Shown here one piece after another: positions 13,424 through 25,614 of a DNA stretch of 64,000 nucleotides; position 1 is the first letter of the stretch; each line of letters opens with the position of its first letter. Origin of the DNA: Pardosa pseudoannulata (lineage: Eukaryota > Arthropoda > Arachnida > Araneae > Lycosidae); assembly GCA_032207245.1 (NCBI GenBank), contig CM063500.1, forward strand, positions 38,979,740-39,043,739, in the 5' to 3' direction. The notes under the pieces are model-generated. The model worked only from the letters and a program-made list of their open reading frames with translations, was not told the DNA's origin and ran no database searches. A program made the translations under genes and the position numbers.

Positions 13424-13701
13424 GTGTAGAATAATCAATAAAAATTTTTTATTCAAAGCTCAGTAAGGGAATAGCATTGACATTTGTATATGTTGTAGAT
13501 TTGTAACACAGGGACACAGAGAGTTAATTATCATTTTTTTAAAAATATGTCATTTTTTCTTCCTAAACTCAAATATTAATTTTATTTCTAAAACTGAGTT
13601 TGTGCATTGTTGTTTAGTTATATATATATATATATAACATTATGTTTATGATCTTTTATTTTGCATAATTTTATTTATTCTTTGTGTAATACTTTTTGTA
13701 G

Positions 13702-13982
13702 CTCTGAAATCAATGAAATGTACTGCTCATTTGAAAGCGTGTGAAAGTGCCATGGTTATTAAAGATTCCTCTGCTCTAAATCCTGCACAGCTAAGACTCC
13801 AGGTCTCAAAAGGCAGTGCTCCAACTTCTTGTGAAGTTTGTAATAAGCAGTTTAGCAGTAAATATTATTTAAGTAGGCATATGCGAATCCATACTGGAGA
13901 TAAACCATATTCCTGCACTTTGTGTGACTTTAAATGTACTTTCTCATATTCTCTGAAGTATCATCTGACATCTCATAAGTAG
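13702..13982 (+). CDS. Zinc-finger terminal exon, cassette 4 (two C2H2 fingers)
   Basis: Acceptor ACTTTTTGTAG ends at 13701. Two bases complete a codon (phase 1), then 92 codons run to TAG at 13980-13982. Fingers are TSCEVCNKQFSSKYYLSRH and YSCTLCDFKCTFSYSLKYH, with an HTGDKP linker. It is closest to cassette 3: identical length, the same KYYL and SLK..HLT.H framework, and a similar spacer ending SKGSAPT versus SRDSAST. Differences fall largely in the spacer, with finger cores kept, as expected if the proteins are under selection. AATAAA at 14363-14368 is a possible end signal. Likely an alternative C-terminal DNA-binding module of the array gene. Confidence 0.85.
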
Positions 13983-15500
13983 TTTTTTCTGCTATATCAT
14001 ATTCCTGTTATTATATAGACTAGTAATATAGCTGTAAGATAAAATTTTCAATGTCTGTTTAATTTGTTAAATACTAATAACTAATTATTGTGTAGATTTG
14101 TTGCTTCTTTGATGGTAATGTATGTATTTAAATTTATGTATTAATACAATCAAACTTGTTTATTGAGGACCCTGATAAACACAAACAGGAGTTTAATTAA
14201 GAAATTTTTAAAAAGGTGTTTAATATTATAAAGCTTATATAACTCTTTTATTACTAGGATAACTAAGATGTAACAATAATTTGTTTTCATAAATTCTTAA
14301 AAATCTTAAAAAAAAAAAAAAATGCTGCCAGAGCTATCTAGAGCCAGGAAAAATATATATGGAATAAAATATCTGTTTCAGAATCTTTTTCAATTAATAA
14401 CTGAGAACTTACAGAATCAGAATTTCAAGACTATGTTATAAATGATAACAAATGGATTATATCAAAAGTTCCACCTGAAGTTATAGTCATTGCAGAAATA
14501 AGAAAGCTTCATCCAATGTAGAAAATTTAAAAAAGTGGTATGACAGAAATAACAGAGCTACCACCAACTATTTCCTAAATTTTGTGGTTGCCAAACTTAT
14601 GAAGCTTCTGAGAAAGCATACTGTTTTAAAATCCTACTGTGAGCTACCAAAAAAAGAAACCAAAACAGAAATACCCCACTTTTTTTTCAAATCTCACATT
14701 TCTAGTAAACAGGAAAACAAATTTTATAACGCTGTATGTAAGAAAAAAAAATTTAAATTGATTTCTACATTAGAAAAAATTAAACTTTTTAGAAATAAAT
14801 TAAATAAATAAAAGATTTCTCACAAAACATAATACATTTTCACTTGCCAGTTTAGTTCTGTAAGTTTTTTTTTTAATATTTTCATATTGGAAAAAGAAAC
14901 CTTGTGTGGAAATGATTGCCTGAATATTGCCTTCAAAGCAAGAGGCCAAATATTTCCAATGTTCGAAGAAAGCAAGTTAAAAGATAAATCATCAATTACT
15001 ATAGGTTAGTCAATCTGAGCATAAAACTGCAATCTACTGAAAAATTCCCCTTCAGCTACTAGTAGTTTGTGATCAACAATTTGGCAATATCTATCCTAAA
15101 TAATGGAATATGCCAAAAATTTAAACTTTCTTGGAATCAATAAACCTTATAATATATTCTGCAACATGAGTGTCATGTGTCTAACATTACTGGAAAAGAA
15201 AGAAAATTCAAAATTAAATGATCAATTTTTTATTTATTTATTTTGCATAAATGTAAACAATAAAATGAAGTCATTTTTCTTTCTAATTCAATTTTATACA
15301 TTAAGATTGTTTATGATATTTTCTGTAGATCCAGGTTTTACAAACTCTCAGATTTAACAAGCAAATCATCTCTGTCTGTTCATCTTTGTTATAAATGAGT
15401 TTGATTGTATTTTTAAAATATATTAATTAATAGTTTTTATTATGTGTGTAAACTATAAACAATATGTTTCTAATTTAGTATTTATTATCAATGGGAGTTA
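13983..15500. other. AT-rich spacer/intron, no gene recognised
   Basis: Contains several modest ORFs (14584-14811, 15103-15357) with lysine-rich, low-complexity translations and no recognised domain. I treat them as chance or as worn transposon sequence. Confidence 0.45.
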
Positions 15501-15743
15501 TTAACCCTGCTGTTCTGTTTGTATTTAGTCCATGTATGTAGTGTTCAGGTCAATATGACATGATTCAGAAAACTATTATTTCTCGCAGTAAATGGCAGGT
15601 GCCATTTAAGAAATGGTTTAAGCAATATTTATGTAAGTTTAAAAATAGATTTAATAATATAAGGCATCTATAAAAATAACAGAAAAATGTTTGAAATTGA
15701 AACTTGCAAGAATGATATAAAGCATCTATAAAAATAAAGATAT

Positions 15744-18035
15744 TCAAAATTGAAACTCGCATTTATTAATAATTTGATCACTGTACCTTACATAAGATTC
15801 ACAAATGTGATTCTTACTATAGTAATATAACTTATTAATTTTATTGTCATTGCTTGAAGGACAAAGCTTGCACTTTACACATTCAACACATAAGGAAGTA
15901 TTCTGAGCAGATCCTGATGGTACATTTTCCCTTTTTCTCTTTATTTGTTTCACTACTTTTATCAAGGCCTCACTTCTAGGTAGGTGTGGTCTTGCTTCAA
16001 TGTATGGAAAAAGGAGTGATTTTCCCAGTTCTTCCAAAAGATGCCCCCATTTAGTCAATTTGTTTTCGTTCCATTCACTATGTGCTGAAGTACATAGAAC
16101 AAATACATTATACACAAAAGTATCAAGCATGTTATAGAATACTATCATGGACCAGCGATTTTTTTTTTTTTTTTTAATAAGTGTATGTGTTTAAAAGTTG
16201 ATCTAGAGTATCCACAGCCCCTTTAGTTGAATTATAATCTAAGATCATTAATGGTTTTTTTTCAGGTCTGTTGTTAACATCTTTGTCATAATGTAAAGCA
16301 CTCATAAGAACAACCTTATTATTTTTTCAGATGAAGTTTACATCTGTTGTCTTCTGTAAAATAAAATAATGAGCTGTTAATTTCTTTGTTTGGCATTTCT
16401 TCAGGTAGTCCTGATTTATTTTTTCTAATGGTGCCAAGAATAGTCATTTTCAGTTTTAGAAAAAGTTCTAAATTGTAAAATGTCAAAAAATTATCACATG
16501 TAATATTGTGCCCCGAATACTCAGGAAGTTCACACACTACTCATATTCCTTGATTTTCCTCTAGCTGTGACCGTTGTTATTTTCCAGTGTAGATTTGTGT
16601 TTTCAGTATATACAAAGTTTTATTGTCACACAAAGTTTGCATTTTGATCCCATATTTTGATGGTTTACTTGGTATATACTATTTGAAAGGACATCAACCA
16701 CAAAATCCTGCTAACTGTTTATCTACAGTAATATTTTCATTCAGATTATATAATTTTGGTAGAATTTCTATCCATTTTTCCCAGATATCTTGCACTACAG
16801 CTAATTTATCCAAATTTCTTCTTTCTTGGCGAGTGAATTTATTGTCAAAATGAATAACTCTCAATATGGTGCAAAATGATTTGAGAGATATTGATGAACA
16901 AAATATATTTCTGCCAGTTTTTTTATCCCATAAGCTTTTTGTTGATTCTCCATATGATTTACATGGTTTCTGCACACCTGGAAAATCATGGATTTAGACA
17001 ATGGATTAATTTTGTCATGGAAAGTCATGGATCCGCTAAACTACCGATTAAAAAAATGCATTGAATTGTTTAATTCTATTTTTACTTGTCATTTGGCTGA
17101 AGTTACTGAGTTTGGTATTTATGTATTATCCTATTGACCCTATTGCCAAGTAAAATTTGTTCACTAAGGAAACTCAAAGCAAGAAAGCTTAATGGGTGGG
17201 TAAATGTATATTATTCTGGTTTTTTTCTTAAATTGTAGATTAAAATTTTATTAATATAATAATTAATATCTTTTAATAAAAATTAGTTAAGAATTTTGCA
17301 TAAAAGATAAGTTTATCTCTAGGGATATTGTATATAAACATTATAGGGTTATATTTGGCTATTATTCATGGTCACCTGGATAATACCAAAGTACCCTAAA
17401 TTCAAACTGGAAACATTTTGATTGAAAAATTACTATATGATTAAACTTAGGTATGTAGATACAACAATTTATTTTTATGTATGTGCGTTTATTAATACTT
17501 ATAAAGTAAGTTTATAGTTTTTTATGATAAAATTCCTGTAATTTCTCTAACAGCATATATTTTATTTGAATGTACATCAGAAGTTTTATTCATATATACT
17601 TTAACGAAAGCTTTTTAAAGCCATGGAAAATGATCTATTAAATCAGGAAAAGTCATGGATTTGAAAAATTTTATTTTGGCAGATACCCTTTATTTATAAA
17701 GACCAGCTAACAAAAATAATCAATTATATGCTTGGAAAGTTTTACTCTTGATATTTTTTTACTTTTTTCCATGTACCATATGTTGTTTCCAATTATAGAA
17801 TTGAATACTACCTCAAATGAACTTTTTATGTATGTTATCTTAGCTGTTGCATATATTGTGATCCTTGGAGTAATTTGATTCTTGGACTGAATACTTTGTA
17901 GTTAATTTGTTGAATATTGATATCAAAATCGTTGACAGAGCTTGTATGATTTTCGTATTCTGATACTTCTTTGCTGTCAGAAGCTTCTGTAAGTTTCTCT
18001 AAATCAGTGTGACTCAAATTTATGGGATTCACCAT
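15744..18035 (-). pseudogene. piggyBac transposase pseudogene (DDE_Tnp_1_7 family)
   Basis: Four fragments in family order on the minus strand. The acidic N-terminal part lies at 17835-18035 (MVNPINLSHTDLEKL...). A central part at 16694-16975 carries the LWDKKTGR and NITVDKQLAGF motifs; the D in TVD corresponds to the first catalytic aspartate of the family. A third part at 16319-16537 holds GHNITCDNF and TILGTIRKNKSGLP. The C-terminal part at 15744-16148 has WNENKLTKW, a LGKSLL helix and the cysteine-rich end CVECVKCKLCP. Frameshifts and stops separate the pieces, so no functional transposase can be made. It inserted into the intron between cassettes 4 and 5 and lies antisense to the zinc-finger exons. 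Confidence 0.85.
16976..17700. mobile_element. Possible nested insertion within the piggyBac ORF
   Basis: This interval separates the N-terminal and central transposase fragments and gives no piggyBac-like translation. Near both ends it carries GGAAAATCATGGATT / GGAAAAGTCATGGATTT motifs. The arrangement suggests a non-autonomous element that inserted into the older piggyBac copy, but clear termini were not resolved. Confidence 0.35.
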
Positions 18036-18506
18036 TTTTTTTCTCTCACATTCATAGGCACAACTATTTTACAGTGTATCAGAAAGTAAAATACAGTAGA
18101 AAAAATAAACTTACCCTGCAAATCTTATTAACTTTTTGTTCTTGTACACGATCCCTTGTCATGTGACCAAACACATACGGCAATGAAACATGTTTCAAAA
18201 ATGAATAAATTAGAGAAACTGTTGTTATTCTTTTCTTTTGAATTATTCAAAATAAAAATGAATATGTATGAGTAAAAATGAATGATTTTTTGCATCAGGT
18301 CATACTGTCACGAATGATATATTAGGTACAAATTGAAAATATTCCTTCGAAATACAAATAAACATAAATCCCTCTAGGAGAAAATATTTATATTATTTAC
18401 CAACAATATCAAGAAATTTCATGAAAATATCCTGTACTATATTTTTTTTATAAATGTATGAGTTTTATTTAGTGTCATATAAACCCAAACTGAATATCAG
18501 GGTTAA

Positions 18507-19836
18507 CCCAGTGTTTAAACTTTTTATGAAAACACATCTAGGTTTTCTTGTTTTGTTTTTAAAATATTAAAACTTTAGTGTTTTTACATTGAAAATTCAG
18601 TAGTGTTTCCATTAGACTACAAGATAAACATTGTTGAATCTCATTTATTTTTTTGCATTGCTTGTGTTATGTAAAATTCTTATTTGTAAAAAATTTGTTT
18701 GCATATTCAAATAAATCTGAAAAATAGATGTATAGCAAGGACCCCTTATTTAATTACTTTTCTCATTCTATGCAATTCAAGGTTATTTTGGCATTTGAGC
18801 AAAAATTTGAAACGATCTCCTAAATATTGAACTGTTATACACCAGTTTTTAGTTTAAACATTTTTTTTTTGTTATTAATAGTACAAAATGTAATAAGCTA
18901 GGGACATTTACATATGTAAGTTTTGCTATGAAATCATCTTACTATTAAAGCAGCTTGTAGACATTTTTTAAAATTTGTTTTATTTCTTTAACTTTAAAGA
19001 TTTTACAATTATTTAAATTAATTTTCAAATGGGTTTTGTTTACTCCTTTATAAATAACAGGTTTTTAGTTACTGATTTAATCTGTCTGTAGATTAATATT
19101 TTTAAAATATTAACATTATTCCCATAGTTTTGTTTCTTAAACATAAAATATTTAAAAAATCTTGTCTCACCAGTTTTTAAATGCCTGCTTTAATGTTTTG
19201 AAATTTTTATCACTTTATTAAATTAAGTCACTAGTAAATAATTAATTTAAATTGAAGTGTTATTTTTATTACATTTTTACCTTAATGAATTAATAAAAAT
19301 AATAATAATGAGAGCAATTACTGAATTAAAAGTGTATTAACATTTGTGTGCATCTTTCCATTTTACTGTTATTTATATTTCACTAAGGGTTTGTTTTTTT
19401 TTTCAATATTTCAGTATTGGTTATTTCATAAAGGTTTTTAAAATGGAAGAAAATTATTATATTTCTTATATTCAAAAATCTATATAAGGAATGTAGTGTG
19501 TATGTGTATATTTAGTTTCTTAATTTTTACATGCATACATAATATCTTTTGTCTGAAGAGAAATCTTATAATGTTATGGCAAAAATCATTATTTTTTTAT
19601 TGTAATGGTATCTAACATTTATACTAAGGATTGGCATACCATGGCACACAAGTTGCATGTAACTTTGCATAGATGTTTGTGATTCTTCAGACTCTATGTA
19701 TCATATGAACAGCAATTAGCAGTTATGGCTCTTTGATACCTTTGTTATCTTGTTTCATTAGCTAACTGGCTGTTCTCTCTTGAAAGTTGGCAATTGCTGA
19801 CTTATGTTAAAGGAGACTGTATTTACTTTAAAGTGT

Positions 19837-19868
<32 letters not shown>

Positions 19869-20445
19869 GTGTATGTGTGTGCATAAATCTCAAAACTAGA
19901 CTGGAATTGTTAATTGAAAGAAAATCGGATTCCCAGTGAGAGTGAGGGAGTTTTTTAATGTATGAAAGAGAATACACTGAAAATATGCATGTGAATGACA
20001 TTATAGAGTTGTAAAAGAACCAGCTGACGATCTGACCAATGTGGAAATAGATTCATGCTATATAAAGTTTTATTGTATAACCATGCCATCTGTAATATGA
20101 CATCATATGTTAAAATTATCTTTCTTCTATTTGTGACAAGGAAACACTATCGTTTCTAGTGGGTTAGCTACAAAACAGCATAGCTAAATGCCATATTTGT
20201 GTTATCTTATCCTGAGTTAAAGTAAGAATAAATGCAATTAGTTATCAACCATCTGTTGTATTATTTTAAAAAGAGGACTATGAATTTGAAAAGCGAAGTT
20301 TAGATGATGGATTCAAGGTTTATGGGGCATAATTTTTAGTCTTCACATACACACACATGTATAAACTTATAATCCTATTTCATGTTTATGCTTTAACCTT
20401 TTAAAATTTCCATTGTCTCTTTTGAAATATTTAGCTGTTTATTTC

Positions 20446-20497
<52 letters not shown>

Positions 20498-21087
20498 TAT
20501 GTTTGAAGCACACCTTTTTTATTTTTTTAATTAATTTTTCATCCTTGGTAAATCAGCTTTTACGATTTGTTTTAGTAAGCTTTTATATGCTTATATTCTC
20601 ATTCAGTGTCAATACTAATAGATCTAACAATTTATATCAAGAAGTGTTGTAAATGAAATTTTAAAGATATATGTGAATATTTAAAAATGACTTGTTTTTA
20701 AATTATGAGTGAGCTTTCAGTCTGTTTTTAAATACTTTATTGTGGAATCTTTTAATAAGTTTCTTCATAAAAATACATACTATAGTTATCAATAAAAAGG
20801 TGTTTCTCATCCTGTAAATATAAATTTCTGTATGCATTTGCTTTTCTCACCTAATGGTAATATATTAGTGTTGTTTCTTGAAGAAAATAAAATTTGCTTT
20901 AAGGTCTTGTATATGAATAAAAGTTTTTACTGGTGTTATCTATGTGTACATGATTGCACTTGAAAATTTGATGAAAAAAGTGTTTTAGTAATGATGTTAA
21001 TATTTAGTGTGATATTTTCTTTGTATATTTATAACTTATGCTAGTGTATTTATTTCAATAAACCAATTATTAGCCTTTTAATTTCAG
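18507..21087. other. AT-rich spacer/intron before cassette 5
   Basis: No gene recognised. A stretch near 19628 (GATTGGCATACCATGGCAC) resembles a hAT terminus but has no partner. Dinucleotide repeats (TG)n at 19848-19870 and (TA)n(TG)n at 20448-20490. Ends with acceptor AATTTCAG at 21087. Confidence 0.55.
20448..20490. repeat. Compound (TA)n(TG)n microsatellite
   Basis: TA units run directly into TG units. Confidence 0.9.
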
Positions 21088-21308
21088 ATCCATTCTACCG
21101 AGTTCTTGTAGAAAAAGATTTTTCCAGGAAATTTCATTGTGACATCTGCCCATATGCTACAAATGATCGATCCAATTGGAGAAGACATTTCAGAGTTCAT
21201 ACACAAGAGCGCCCATTTGCTTGTAGTGTGTGCAAAAAAACTTTTGCTTTAAAAAATACGTTGAAGGTTCATATGTCAGTTTGCTTAAAGAGGAGACATA
21301 AATCATAG
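21088..21308 (+). CDS. Zinc-finger terminal exon, cassette 5 (C2H2 plus C2HC finger)
   Basis: Acceptor TTTAATTTCAG ends at 21087. Two bases complete a codon (phase 1), then 72 codons run to TAG at 21306-21308. There is no ATG near the start. Finger 1 is FHCDICPYATNDRSNWRRH, closely matching the N-D-x-SN-x-RRH core of cassette 2. The linker is HTQERPF. Finger 2, FACSVCKKTFALKNTLKVH, ends MSVC, so its last zinc ligand is Cys rather than His (C2HC). The tail is basic (LKRRHKS). AATAAA at 21753-21758 is a candidate poly(A) signal. It belongs to the HTQERP cassette type with cassettes 2 and 6. Likely an alternative DNA-binding tail. Confidence 0.85.
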
Positions 21309-21535
21309 CAAAATACATGTATTATTTGCATCTTTGGTAAAATATTTAAATAATTGGGGATATTTTAATTTAATTCACAAAAATATATATGTAAAGATGT
21401 GATTTTTAATCTTAAATATAATTTCACTTTTCTCTCATCCCACTTTATCTTTTTATAAAGTGGATAAAAATTATAATCTTTAAAAGATGTTATCACTTTC
21501 TTTTTAATCTACAATGTATTTTAACTTTGCTCAAG

Positions 21536-21537
<2 letters not shown>

Positions 21538-21602
<65 letters not shown>
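21538..21602. repeat. (TA)n microsatellite
   Basis: About 32 uninterrupted TA units, 230 bp downstream of cassette 5 and probably within its 3' untranslated region. Confidence 0.95.
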
Positions 21603-21604
<2 letters not shown>

Positions 21605-21926
21605 TTGTCTCATGACTCAGTGTCTATATGAAAATAATATTTTAATGAGAAATTTTTTTTGTTTATCTTGTGATACACTATGCAGTGTTTTTAATAAGTA
21701 TTATTTTGTCTTGTGGTTGTGTGTTAAATTTTTGTATCTGTTGTGTTTAAAAAATAAAGTAAATTTCTAAATATTTATATTTGTCCTGATAGTTAATGCT
21801 TCATGTATGTTTTACTTGGAAATTTTTTCTTTATGTTTATTTATTTATAATTACAATATTTAACAATTTACTGCTTGATAACTTTTCAGATATTCTTCTG
21901 GTATTTAAAACATAAAAAGTAAAATC

Positions 21927-21929
<3 letters not shown>

Positions 21930-22001
<72 letters not shown>
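21930..22001. repeat. (TA)n microsatellite
   Basis: About 35 uninterrupted TA units. Confidence 0.95.
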
Positions 22002-22004
<3 letters not shown>

Positions 22005-24011
22005 ATAAATTTTGTATTGGGGAATTATCAGAAATTTACTGTAAATAATAATCAGTAAACATCACAATTTAAAAGCTCTTTTTGATTGCAAATTACTTTA
22101 AATTTTTAGAGGTTTCATTGGCAAAACATGGTACATATATTACATAACTGAAAATTGATTAGCCATAAAAATAATTTTAAAGTTGTTGGTTTGGTACCTT
22201 AAAAGCTCTTTTTAGCTTAAATAATATCAAGCACATCTTATCAAAAATTAGTAGAATGCATGAATTTAGTAAAGTTGCAATGAATATGATACCATTAATG
22301 TATTAAAATTTTGTAACTGTGAAGGGAAACACTTTTACATTGGTTTTTAAAATATGAAATTTCTGCAAAATCTAGAGAAATAACTTTGTTTAGAACAATG
22401 CCATTACGTTGTTCTTAGCACTTTTCTGTGTATATCTGTTATTTAAATAAAAATATGCTCTTTAGACAATATATTTTAAATGTTTATTCTATGCATATAG
22501 GGACCTCAGGCCATTGCCCTGTATGTTAATCAGGCTCTGTTAGTAGATATATATATAATATTCAGCTTTACTGAAAATCATACTTTAGGATAGGTTTTAT
22601 TCTGTAATTGAATAATCAGAGCCATTCATAGTTACAAATTACAAATTTAAGAGTTCTGTACAGGGCTACTCTCATTTATGGTTTAGGCAGGGAATTAATT
22701 ATGGCCAGCTGGCTAAAGGTTCTGCCTTTCAGCATGGTAAACCAGTTTTGTAGTAACGGACTGGAACCTGTTCAATCTCATTGGATAAACAGTACAGGAC
22801 TTTTAAATATCTTTCTGATAAATAACACAAATGTGAGTATCTCTAACAGTTCTCAATTGAACCCTTCTTCTCCTCTTAAAAAGTATGAAGTGTGAATATA
22901 CCTGTGTTAAACCTGGGACAATAAAAAGTGTTATGAAGTTACCTGTAACCTCTTCCAATAGGATCAAATAGGAACAAATCACATCATTTTAAGTTATTGA
23001 GGAAGAAGGAGGGGAAGTGGTTTCTTGTATTATAAAGATAAGCTTAATAGATATCCTTTTTTCATTAATTAGTAAAAGTTAATAAATCAACTAATTTTTA
23101 GAAGGGTTAAGAAAATAGTTTGGGTTATTTAGAATTTAAGTATTTGCAGCATTTGTAAGAACATAATTTATGAAATTAAATTATTTATAAACACCTGAGC
23201 ATAAAAGATTATTATATTAAATAAATTAGTTCCTTTAGTCTGGTGTTTAAAAATCTTCTTAAGAATGGCATTTTAATAAAAGCATATTATCCTGGACTTA
23301 TTATAAGTATTGTTAGTAATTCATTATTTAGGCTTAAATAAAAGCTTTGTATCGATTGTGAGTCTTAGCTAAAAATTCTATCTTGTATTAAATTTTTAAT
23401 TTCTGGAGTATTTTCCCCACTGTGTAACAAAGCAGAGAGTATATAGTACTACATTATTTTTGTTTTATCAGAAGGAAATTATCATTTATAATATTCTGAT
23501 GTGAATTCTAAAGTTTTTATATTTTTACCTCTTTACATTGTAAATGAAACTTTTAGATTTTAAATTATGTAATTAATTTTACAAAGTTTTGTAATAATGA
23601 TGGTTTTTTAAAAAATTTTTATAGATGACAATTAAAATATTTCATTTTTAAAATATGCAGATAGTTATTTCTGAAAATTCTGTAAATTTTCAATTCATGT
23701 ATAAACAACTTAACATTTCTTGATTTTCTTTCTCTGAAATTTTTTATTCTTTGCTTTTATGTTATAATTTTTTGTATAGTATTTCCGAAATATCTTTCAT
23801 GCTTGTAACTAATTCCCTTCCTTGATAATTGTTTTTATTTCATTTTTAATTGTTGTAAAATGTTATATATATAATATCATATTATCTAGTTCTTCATAAA
23901 TTAAAGTTTTTTAATAACAGAAGAAAAATTTTTTAGTTTTAATACATTTAAATAAAGGTGGAAAATTCCATATACTACATATATTTATATTTATATATAT
24001 GTATACACACA

Positions 24012-24073
<62 letters not shown>

Positions 24074-24090
24074 CATACATACACATGCAT
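24012..24090. repeat. (TA)n microsatellite with TACA variants
   Basis: Long TA run with ATACATAC interruptions at its right side. Confidence 0.9.
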
Positions 24091-25285
24091 GGCGATATCG
24101 ATAAGTAATACTCTTAACTTTGATCACAATAATAAAAAAATGCAATTAATGGCAATAAAAATAGAAATGAGAGTATTTCCAATGTATTACTTTACTGTTA
24201 TCATGTTGAAACATTTACTCAGCACTGTATTATTCGAAAATTCCTAATCTCATAGAAATTCATTAGTAAGTAAAGCCATTGTCAAACAAACCATTTAAGG
24301 TGTGCGTTTCTGTAAGAAATGTTTAAATGTACCTTTATTTCATTGAACTTTATCCGATGGTTTCTATATAATTGTCACTGGCATCATTTTCACAAGTTGG
24401 AGAAGACACTAACCTCCCAGATCTGACCAATCAAAGTCCACTTGCCTTGAAAGTTAGATTTTCCAAATTACTTTCCTTTTTCTTAAAAATGATCGTATTA
24501 TTGTTATTTATTTTTCCAAACTTGACAAAGTTATTGCAAATGCCTTTTTAAGGGTGATTAATGCATGCTACCAGTACTTAGAATCACAGATCTCAGTAGC
24601 ATTAGGAGCAGGCAGTTGATCTCTCTATTTCTCAACCGTTCACATTTTTAAAAAATGTTTTCAAATTATTACAGGTACATTACTTATTGATATGCCCTTA
24701 TATATCTGATAAATATTTTTATTAAACAAGGATTTTTAATTTAGGGTATATGGAGTCACAAGGGACTATGATGCTATCCTAAATGGTCTGGAAGTATGTA
24801 GTTATATAAAAACATAAATGGGAGAAATATTTAGTCTATATAATGTGAAACAAGGAGATCAAATAATCTTATATTCTAAGACACATATCCTTTTGATTGT
24901 AATAAAATAGAGGGAAGTTGCAATATTACATATCTCAAATACTCACTCCTCTTCTGTATTAAATGGTTTTATCATTCCTTAAATATTAAATAATTAATTT
25001 GAGTCTTTCTTTTAGGCAGGCATGGGGAATAGAGCACACATAGCAAAGCAGCATCTCAGTTAAAATTTAGCAATGTTTATTATAAGGAACATGAATATAT
25101 ACATGTATTAATTTTTTATAACAGATATTGTTTATTTTGAAAATCAAAGATTTATTTTTACAGTATAAAAAATGTGTAAATTTATTAGTCATTTTGTGTA
25201 ATTAAATCTTTGTTGTGTAATATCAAACTTTTTGAAGTTTTATCAATTCATAATTTTCTTATATATTTTATTTTTTTGATATCAG

Positions 25286-25614
25286 GTTTTACTGTTCAAA
25301 GAATGAAAGGATCTGTCCCAAAACTTTTCCTGTGTAACTACTGTGCTTATTCATCATACAAGTGTTCAAATATAAAATCTCATGTTAGAGTCCATACTCA
25401 GGAGCGTCCTTTTGTGTGTCATATATGTAATAAGGCCTTCAATCATAAAGCTACTTTAGATGGTCATTTACATGTGCATACTGGTACAAAACCTTTTGTA
25501 TGTACTACCTGCAACCAACAGTTTTCAACTAGGACAAGTTGGAAACGTCATATGCTACTTCATAAAAATAGCATACAAGATACAGTGGTACCACTTCCTC
25601 ATTTTGAAGGCTGA
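25286..25614 (+). CDS. Zinc-finger terminal exon, cassette 6 (three C2H2 fingers)
   Basis: Acceptor TTTGATATCAG ends at 25285. Two bases complete a codon (phase 1), then 108 codons run to TGA at 25612-25614. Reading further upstream is open, but it is hydrophobic and AT-rich, as expected of intron. Three fingers, more than in any other cassette: FLCNYCAYSSYKCSNIKSH, FVCHICNKAFNHKATLDGH and FVCTTCNQQFSTRTSWKRH. The first linker is HTQERPF (shared with cassettes 2 and 5) and the second HTGTKPF. The third finger suggests a longer DNA site for this isoform. Likely an alternative C-terminal module of the array gene. Confidence 0.87.

Larger units (their letters stand above)
9005..13701. other. AT-rich spacer/intron between cassettes 3 and 4
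   Basis: No gene recognised over 4.7 kb. Holds a SINE at 12172, a hAT-like MITE at 12748 and TA microsatellites, listed separately. Short ORFs around 11601 and 12484 match nothing I know and look like chance. Confidence 0.6.
15505..18502 (-). mobile_element. Decayed, near-complete piggyBac element with TTAA target duplication
   Basis: Both ends are flanked by TTAA (15501-15504 and 18503-18506). The termini are inverted repeats: left CCCTGCTGTTCTGTTTG, right (minus strand) CCCTGATATTCAGTTTG, 14 of 17 matching. The interior carries piggyBac transposase fragments on the minus strand in the right order. At 2998 bp it is a little longer than usual, partly because of an apparent insertion at about 16976-17700. 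TTAA-specific insertion and a CCC-starting terminus are hallmarks of the piggyBac superfamily. Confidence 0.85.
21309..25285. other. AT-rich spacer/intron between cassettes 5 and 6
   Basis: No gene recognised over 4 kb. It contains three long TA microsatellites, listed separately. The ORF at 22701-22895 has no recognised domain. Confidence 0.6.

Noticed and set aside
14584..15357. Lysine-rich ORFs as possible genes
   Set aside because: Low complexity and AT-driven composition; no domain recognised.
20413..20652. 79-aa ORF with (IY)n(CV)n repeats
   Set aside because: It is only the translation of a TA/TG microsatellite.
22701..22895. ORF and tRNA-like boxes (GGCCAGCTGGCTAAAGG ... CCTGTTCAATCTC)
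   Set aside because: A- and B-box-like words are present, but the sequence does not fold convincingly to a tRNA nor align with SINE families A-C; no protein domain.
23999..24247. 82-aa ORF with IYIYIY repeats
   Set aside because: Translation of a TA microsatellite.
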